From positions 87,722-151,721 of the forward strand of contig NZ_CANMAO010000007.1 in assembly GCF_947495845.1 (NCBI RefSeq): DNA of 64,000 nucleotides, given 5' to 3'. Below the pieces are notes generated by a model, which saw only the letters and a list, made by a program, of their open reading frames with translations, had not been told where the DNA came from and ran no database searches. Positions 60,602-64,000 of the stretch are shown here, piece after piece (the stretch's first letter is position 1; every line of letters starts with the position of its first letter). The translations under genes were made by a program, and so were the position numbers. The stretch comes from an uncultured Endozoicomonas sp. (GTDB lineage: Bacteria; Pseudomonadota; Gammaproteobacteria; Pseudomonadales; Endozoicomonadaceae).

Positions 60602-62593
60602 ATGGAAGCGACTTTACCCAATACGACAGCGGCAGCCTGGAAACTGAATGAAGCCGGGCTGTCGATTGTGCCTCTTGGCTCTCCTTTTGAAACACCGCCA
60701 GAATGGTTTGTTGAGGGCAGGTGTTCCGGGGATGTTGAGAAAGCACGAATGGAGTGGCCTAAAGCACCTCGGCTGCGGTGGAAGCAATATCAGGAAACGG
60801 CTCCGGAAGACGATGTGATTGAGCAGTGGACGACCCTTTATCCCCATGCCAACTGGGCGATCGTCACAGGCTACGGCGTTGTGGTGGTTGATGCAGACAG
60901 TGCAGAGGCGGTGCAGTTTATCGAGGATGGAGGCATTACCCGAACCCCGTTGAAAGCGATAACCAGCAAGGGCAAGCACTACTATTTTCAGGTCAATCCG
61001 GAGTATCCCGTTCACAACTCCGTGCGTAAAAACAAGATCGACTTGCGTGGCATTGGTGGTTATGTGGTCGCGCCCGGCAGCACCCATGCGGATGGCACAT
61101 TGTATCGTTGGGAAACCGATGGCTACATGAATATTGGCGACACCCATGACCTCCCCATGCTGACGCCCGACGACATTGCTGCAATCAATGGTTTCAATGG
61201 CCAATCGTTAGAAGACAAACCGGCAGGCAACCTTGGGTTTTCAACGGATCAATACCCTTTACCTCACGATGGCAGCAATCTGGCAGAAGGTCAGGGGCGA
61301 AACAACGCAGCGGCGAGCATGGCGGGGCAGCTGATTCGTCAAAACTATTCGTTAATGGATATCAAAAAGATTCTGGACCAGTGGAATCAATCCAACACGC
61401 CGCCGCTCTCATCGTCAGAATTGAATACCACCATTGCCAGTATTGTTCGCACCCACGGTAATAATCATCCGGGCTCAGGGATAATGATTGAGCCTCAGTC
61501 ACCTGCGCGGCAGTTTGCTTTCAATCATGTAAAAGAGCTGGTCAGAGGCGTTCGTCCTATTAACTGGCTGATTAAAGGGTTTCTGGAAACCGACAGTCTG
61601 TCGTTAATGTTCGGCGAACCTGCCTGCGGTAAATCTTTTTCGGCTATTGATCTGGCCTGTTGTGTGGCAACTGGTAAGGAGTGGCATGGCAAGCCGGTGA
61701 AACGACCCGGTTCTGTCTTCTATATCGCTGGTGAAGGGTTTAATGGCTTATCCCGTCGTTTAATGGCCTGGCAGGTTTCCCACGGTTACAACCTGAGAAA
61801 TGCGCCTTTATACGTCAGTCAGTGTTCAGCATCTCTCACGGATTTGGGTAATGCCCGGATGGTCAGCGAGAGCATTCAACAGATTGTTGAAGAAACCGGA
61901 GGCGTCATTCCCTCCCTGATCGTGATCGATACCCTCGCTAGAAACTTCGGTGCGGCCGACGAAAACGCCACCAAAGAGATGAATACCTTTATCAATCACA
62001 TTGATCAGCTGTTGCGTTCGAAATACGAATGCTGCGTGCTGATCGTTCATCACACCGGCGTCGGCAGCAAAGACCGAGCCCGTGGCAACAGTGCCCTGAA
62101 AGGTGCCTTGGATGCCGAGTATGCGGTGGTGAAATCCGGTGACGAGGTCAAGATTTCTGCTAAGAAAATGAAAGATGCGGATGAGCCGGAACCCATGCAT
62201 TTTTTCTTTAAGTCGGTGCGGCTGCCTTTTGCGGATGAGGATGGCGAGCAGCAATACAGCTGCGTGTTAAAGCACCTTGACCCTGATGCTGTGGAGCAAA
62301 TGAAAACGTCCAAAGAACTGGGCACTGCTCAGAAAAGGGTACTGGATATTCTGTATGGGTTGATCAGCAAGGCTCGGGCAAATCTGGAGCGTGGTGGGCG
62401 TGATCCGAATCTGGCGCGCATTGAAGCCAAAGACCTGCGAAATGAGTGCGTAAAGATCGAGGCCGTGGTGGGCAGGAATAACTGGAGCCGGACATTTACG
62501 ACGCTGGTTGAGAAAGAGCTGATTGTTCAGGACGGTCTGTTTGTCAGTCTGTCTGATCAATACGACAACTTGAAAAATGAGGTGATTAACTGA
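60602..62593 (+). CDS. Phage primase-helicase (bifunctional primase/polymerase + RepA-like ATPase)
   Basis: A 663-residue two-domain replication protein. N-terminal archaeo-eukaryotic-type primase/polymerase domain (about 10-200: NWAIVTGYGVVVVDADSAEA, SKGKHYYFQ, NKIDLRGIGGYVVAPGS). Then a primase C-terminal helical bundle and an AAA_25 RepA/DnaB-like ATPase from about 320: FGEPACGKSFSAIDLAC (Walker A) and LIVIDTLARNFG (Walker B). AGAGGG 6 bases before ATG 60602. It would open and prime the phage origin. Confidence 0.9.
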   Translation: MEATLPNTTAAAWKLNEAGLSIVPLGSPFETPPEWFVEGRCSGDVEKARMEWPKAPRLRWKQYQETAPEDDVIEQWTTLYPHANWAIVTGYGVVVVDADSAEAVQFIEDGGITRTPLKAITSKGKHYYFQVNPEYPVHNSVRKNKIDLRGIGGYVVAPGSTHADGTLYRWETDGYMNIGDTHDLPMLTPDDIAAINGFNGQSLEDKPAGNLGFSTDQYPLPHDGSNLAEGQGRNNAAASMAGQLIRQNYSLMDIKKILDQWNQSNTPPLSSSELNTTIASIVRTHGNNHPGSGIMIEPQSPARQFAFNHVKELVRGVRPINWLIKGFLETDSLSLMFGEPACGKSFSAIDLACCVATGKEWHGKPVKRPGSVFYIAGEGFNGLSRRLMAWQVSHGYNLRNAPLYVSQCSASLTDLGNARMVSESIQQIVEETGGVIPSLIVIDTLARNFGAADENATKEMNTFINHIDQLLRSKYECCVLIVHHTGVGSKDRARGNSALKGALDAEYAVVKSGDEVKISAKKMKDADEPEPMHFFFKSVRLPFADEDGEQQYSCVLKHLDPDAVEQMKTSKELGTAQKRVLDILYGLISKARANLERGGRDPNLARIEAKDLRNECVKIEAVVGRNNWSRTFTTLVEKELIVQDGLFVSLSDQYDNLKNEVIN

Positions 62594-62831
62594 ATGAACG
62601 GTTCTAAAAAACGCCTCATCTGTCCGATGAGGACACAGCGCTATCTGTTATGCCTCACCTTATCCCATAACTGCTTGATGAGTATGAGTATTTATCGGAA
62701 TGAGCTTGTTCCTTTTCTCGTCCTCACTCACTCCACCACCCTAAGGGGTGGAGGGATGAGAGACATCAGAGGAAAGCTGGGAAATTAAGTTGAGGTTTTA
62801 TAGATCACTGACTGATTCAAGGATGAAGCAG
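62594..62831. other. Spacer with two short hairpins
   Basis: A 238-base gap. CCTCAT/ATGAGG at about 62623-62641 and CTCCACC/GGTGGAG (62731-62737, 62747-62753) can form hairpins. A 64-codon frame here has no family match or good start, so I do not call it. The spacer may contain a phage origin or attenuator. Confidence 0.4.
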
Positions 62832-63299
62832 ATGAGCATCATTATTGGCATTGATCCGGGGCTTAAAGGCGGGATTGCGGTTCTTGAAAGCGACAGCAAG
62901 AAAATCATTCGACTGGAAGATATGCCGGTGTCGCCTGATGGGAAAAAGCAAAAAGTGAACGGCTACGGTCTATTAAAAATATTTGGAGGCTATACCCGAG
63001 ATACGGTGGAAATGGTCTATCTGGAACGAGTTGGCGCAAGACCAGGGCAGGGCGTTGTTTCTATGTTCAGTTTCGGTCGTTCCTACGGAGCGGTTGAAGC
63101 GACGGTTAGTTTGCTGGGGCTTTCGTTGACTTATGTAACTCCGCAATCTTGGAAGCGCAGAGCTGGTTTGGTAGGCGCAGAAAAAGATGCCAGCCGTGGC
63201 AAGGTGTTGGATTTATACCCTGATGCGGATGTGACTCGCAAAAAAGACAATGGTCGTGCGGATGCTGTTTTGATTGCCCGATATGGAGAGCCAGCATGA
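62832..63299 (+). CDS. RuvC-like phage Holliday-junction resolvase
   Basis: A 155-residue RNase H-fold nuclease. The first Asp is in IGIDPGLKGGIA, the Glu in YLERVGARPGQG, and the C-terminal Asp pair in KKDNGRADAVLIA. In family members this resolves DNA branches before packaging. ATG 62832 is favoured by AAGG; ATG 62823 or 62790 would add N-terminal residues. The stop overlaps the next gene by four bases. Confidence 0.85.
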   Translation: MSIIIGIDPGLKGGIAVLESDSKKIIRLEDMPVSPDGKKQKVNGYGLLKIFGGYTRDTVEMVYLERVGARPGQGVVSMFSFGRSYGAVEATVSLLGLSLTYVTPQSWKRRAGLVGAEKDASRGKVLDLYPDADVTRKKDNGRADAVLIARYGEPA

Positions 63300-63868
63300 A
63301 ATTTCACTCAGCGAGGCAGGCTATTCATGATGCGTATGCTATTCATTTGACCAGCAAAGGCTTCGACGTAAATCCAGTGGCGTTTCGATCTGGTGGTAAG
63401 TCGAACAAGCTGGATAACAACCGGCTGATTTGTAATGCCGTTGAAGCGGGAATGGTGATTGCAGCAGTGGAAAAGTTGGAGGAGCCTTTTCGTTCATGGG
63501 CTATATGGGCTTATGGGCCACGGACGAAGCATTTCCTACCAGAACAAGGGCGGTTCTTTCAGTGGCTAGAGCAGGATGTTACGGAGAGGCTGGCCAAGAG
63601 TGAGCGGGATTACCGGGAGGCGACAGAGCAAAGGATCAGGGATGTTGTTGCCTATACGGTATTGGATTATCGCAGTTATGCCGCTAATGGTAGGCACCTC
63701 TATTCCACGAGTTTGGTTATCAATAAATGTCGAATTCATCGACAGAATTGGAAGCGGGATTTCTTATCTTGGCATGAGTATTACTGGCAGTTCTGTGATC
63801 ATAATCTTGATAGAACTTCACTGCTGTCTGCTTCTGAGTCGGTGAGAAAATTAAAATCAGATACTTAA
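63296..63868 (+). CDS. Unknown phage early protein
   Basis: A 190-residue protein translationally coupled to the resolvase (ATGA overlap). It contains QAIHDAYAIHLTSKGFDV, then WAIWAYGPRTKHFLPEQG, and RQNWKRDFLSWHEYYWQFCD. The position after a RuvC-like gene at the end of the early operon is where Q-like antiterminators sit, but I cannot identify the fold from sequence. No signal peptide or membrane segment. Confidence 0.55.
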   Translation: MKFHSARQAIHDAYAIHLTSKGFDVNPVAFRSGGKSNKLDNNRLICNAVEAGMVIAAVEKLEEPFRSWAIWAYGPRTKHFLPEQGRFFQWLEQDVTERLAKSERDYREATEQRIRDVVAYTVLDYRSYAANGRHLYSTSLVINKCRIHRQNWKRDFLSWHEYYWQFCDHNLDRTSLLSASESVRKLKSDT

Positions 63869-64000
63869 ATCTGAAACTAATACACGAAAAATTGAACTAT
63901 TTGAAATTAATTAGCTCAGATATCTATGTACGGGACAAAACATGTAAGAGCATTTGAAAGTTGACTTGGTCGCTTTTTGCACAGTTATTTTTCAGAACCC

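Noticed and set aside
62620..62645. Hammerhead-ribozyme-like string CTGTCCGATGAGGAC
   Set aside because: The core needs CUGAUGA and a GAAA partner; here it reads CCGATGA and no partner was found.
62594..62788. 64-codon rightward frame after the primase
   Set aside because: No family, no clear start; spans two hairpins.
1..64000. CRISPR arrays, rRNA or tRNA genes
   Set aside because: No regularly spaced direct repeats, ribosomal RNA stretches or tRNA-like cloverleaf were recognised by eye.

Overview
The window looks like a chromosomal segment of a marine, probably animal-associated gammaproteobacterium. The housekeeping genes (hpt, upp-uraA, pldA, trhO, srmB, umuDC, ibpA, nfsA) are typical of the class. 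A collagen-like membrane protein, an ankyrin-type protein, many palindromic repeats and a degraded prophage recall Endozoicomonadaceae and relatives. That assignment is inference; there is no rRNA or marker gene here to prove it.

Layout. 1-6 kb: purine and pyrimidine salvage (hpt end, upp, uraA), a STAS protein, a secreted PqaA-like protein and threonine aldolase. 6-10 kb: nhaC, a secreted small protein, and a scar where the last 40 codons of a second nhaC abut a 5'-truncated FlgO-like gene, then pldA. 10-13.5 kb: ankyrin-type protein, SnoaL-like protein and a PPP-family phosphatase. 13.5-27.6 kb: a complete hydroxamate/citrate siderophore locus. iucABCD runs leftward. An MFS exporter, a small unknown protein, an ATPase/binding-protein/permease ABC importer and a TonB-dependent receptor run rightward. 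Fur-box-like sites lie in the divergent promoter, before the ABC genes and before the receptor.

27.8-47.3 kb: mostly housekeeping. It holds a nitroreductase/HxlR pair, a Nudix hydrolase, ibpA with a ROSE-like thermometer, a TatD nuclease, a copper chaperone with partner, an EF-hand lipoprotein, DUF2750, DUF4250 and SMI1 proteins, trhO, nfsA, an MFS transporter, a nucleosidase, the collagen-like protein, two DEAD-box helicases, SOS-controlled umuDC and a cold-shock gene.

47.3-64 kb: mobile DNA. A nucleotidyltransferase gene is broken by a 160-bp palindromic element, and terminase small and large subunit remnants flank a sulfotransferase. Then comes a lambda-like prophage left arm: integrase, mazEF, PrtN, leftward helicase/nuclease/DUF669/AAA genes, an M28 peptidase, a CI-type repressor, and rightward TraR, primase-helicase, RuvC-like resolvase and an unknown gene. 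Late genes lie beyond the right edge.

The most interesting structure is a family of 160-bp palindromic elements flanked by CTAG. Two copies (30464-30623 and 47394-47553) have identical length. One interrupts a gene whose reading frame is restored by removing the element plus one CTAG. The other sits on a CTAG that gives the stop codon to both convergent neighbours.
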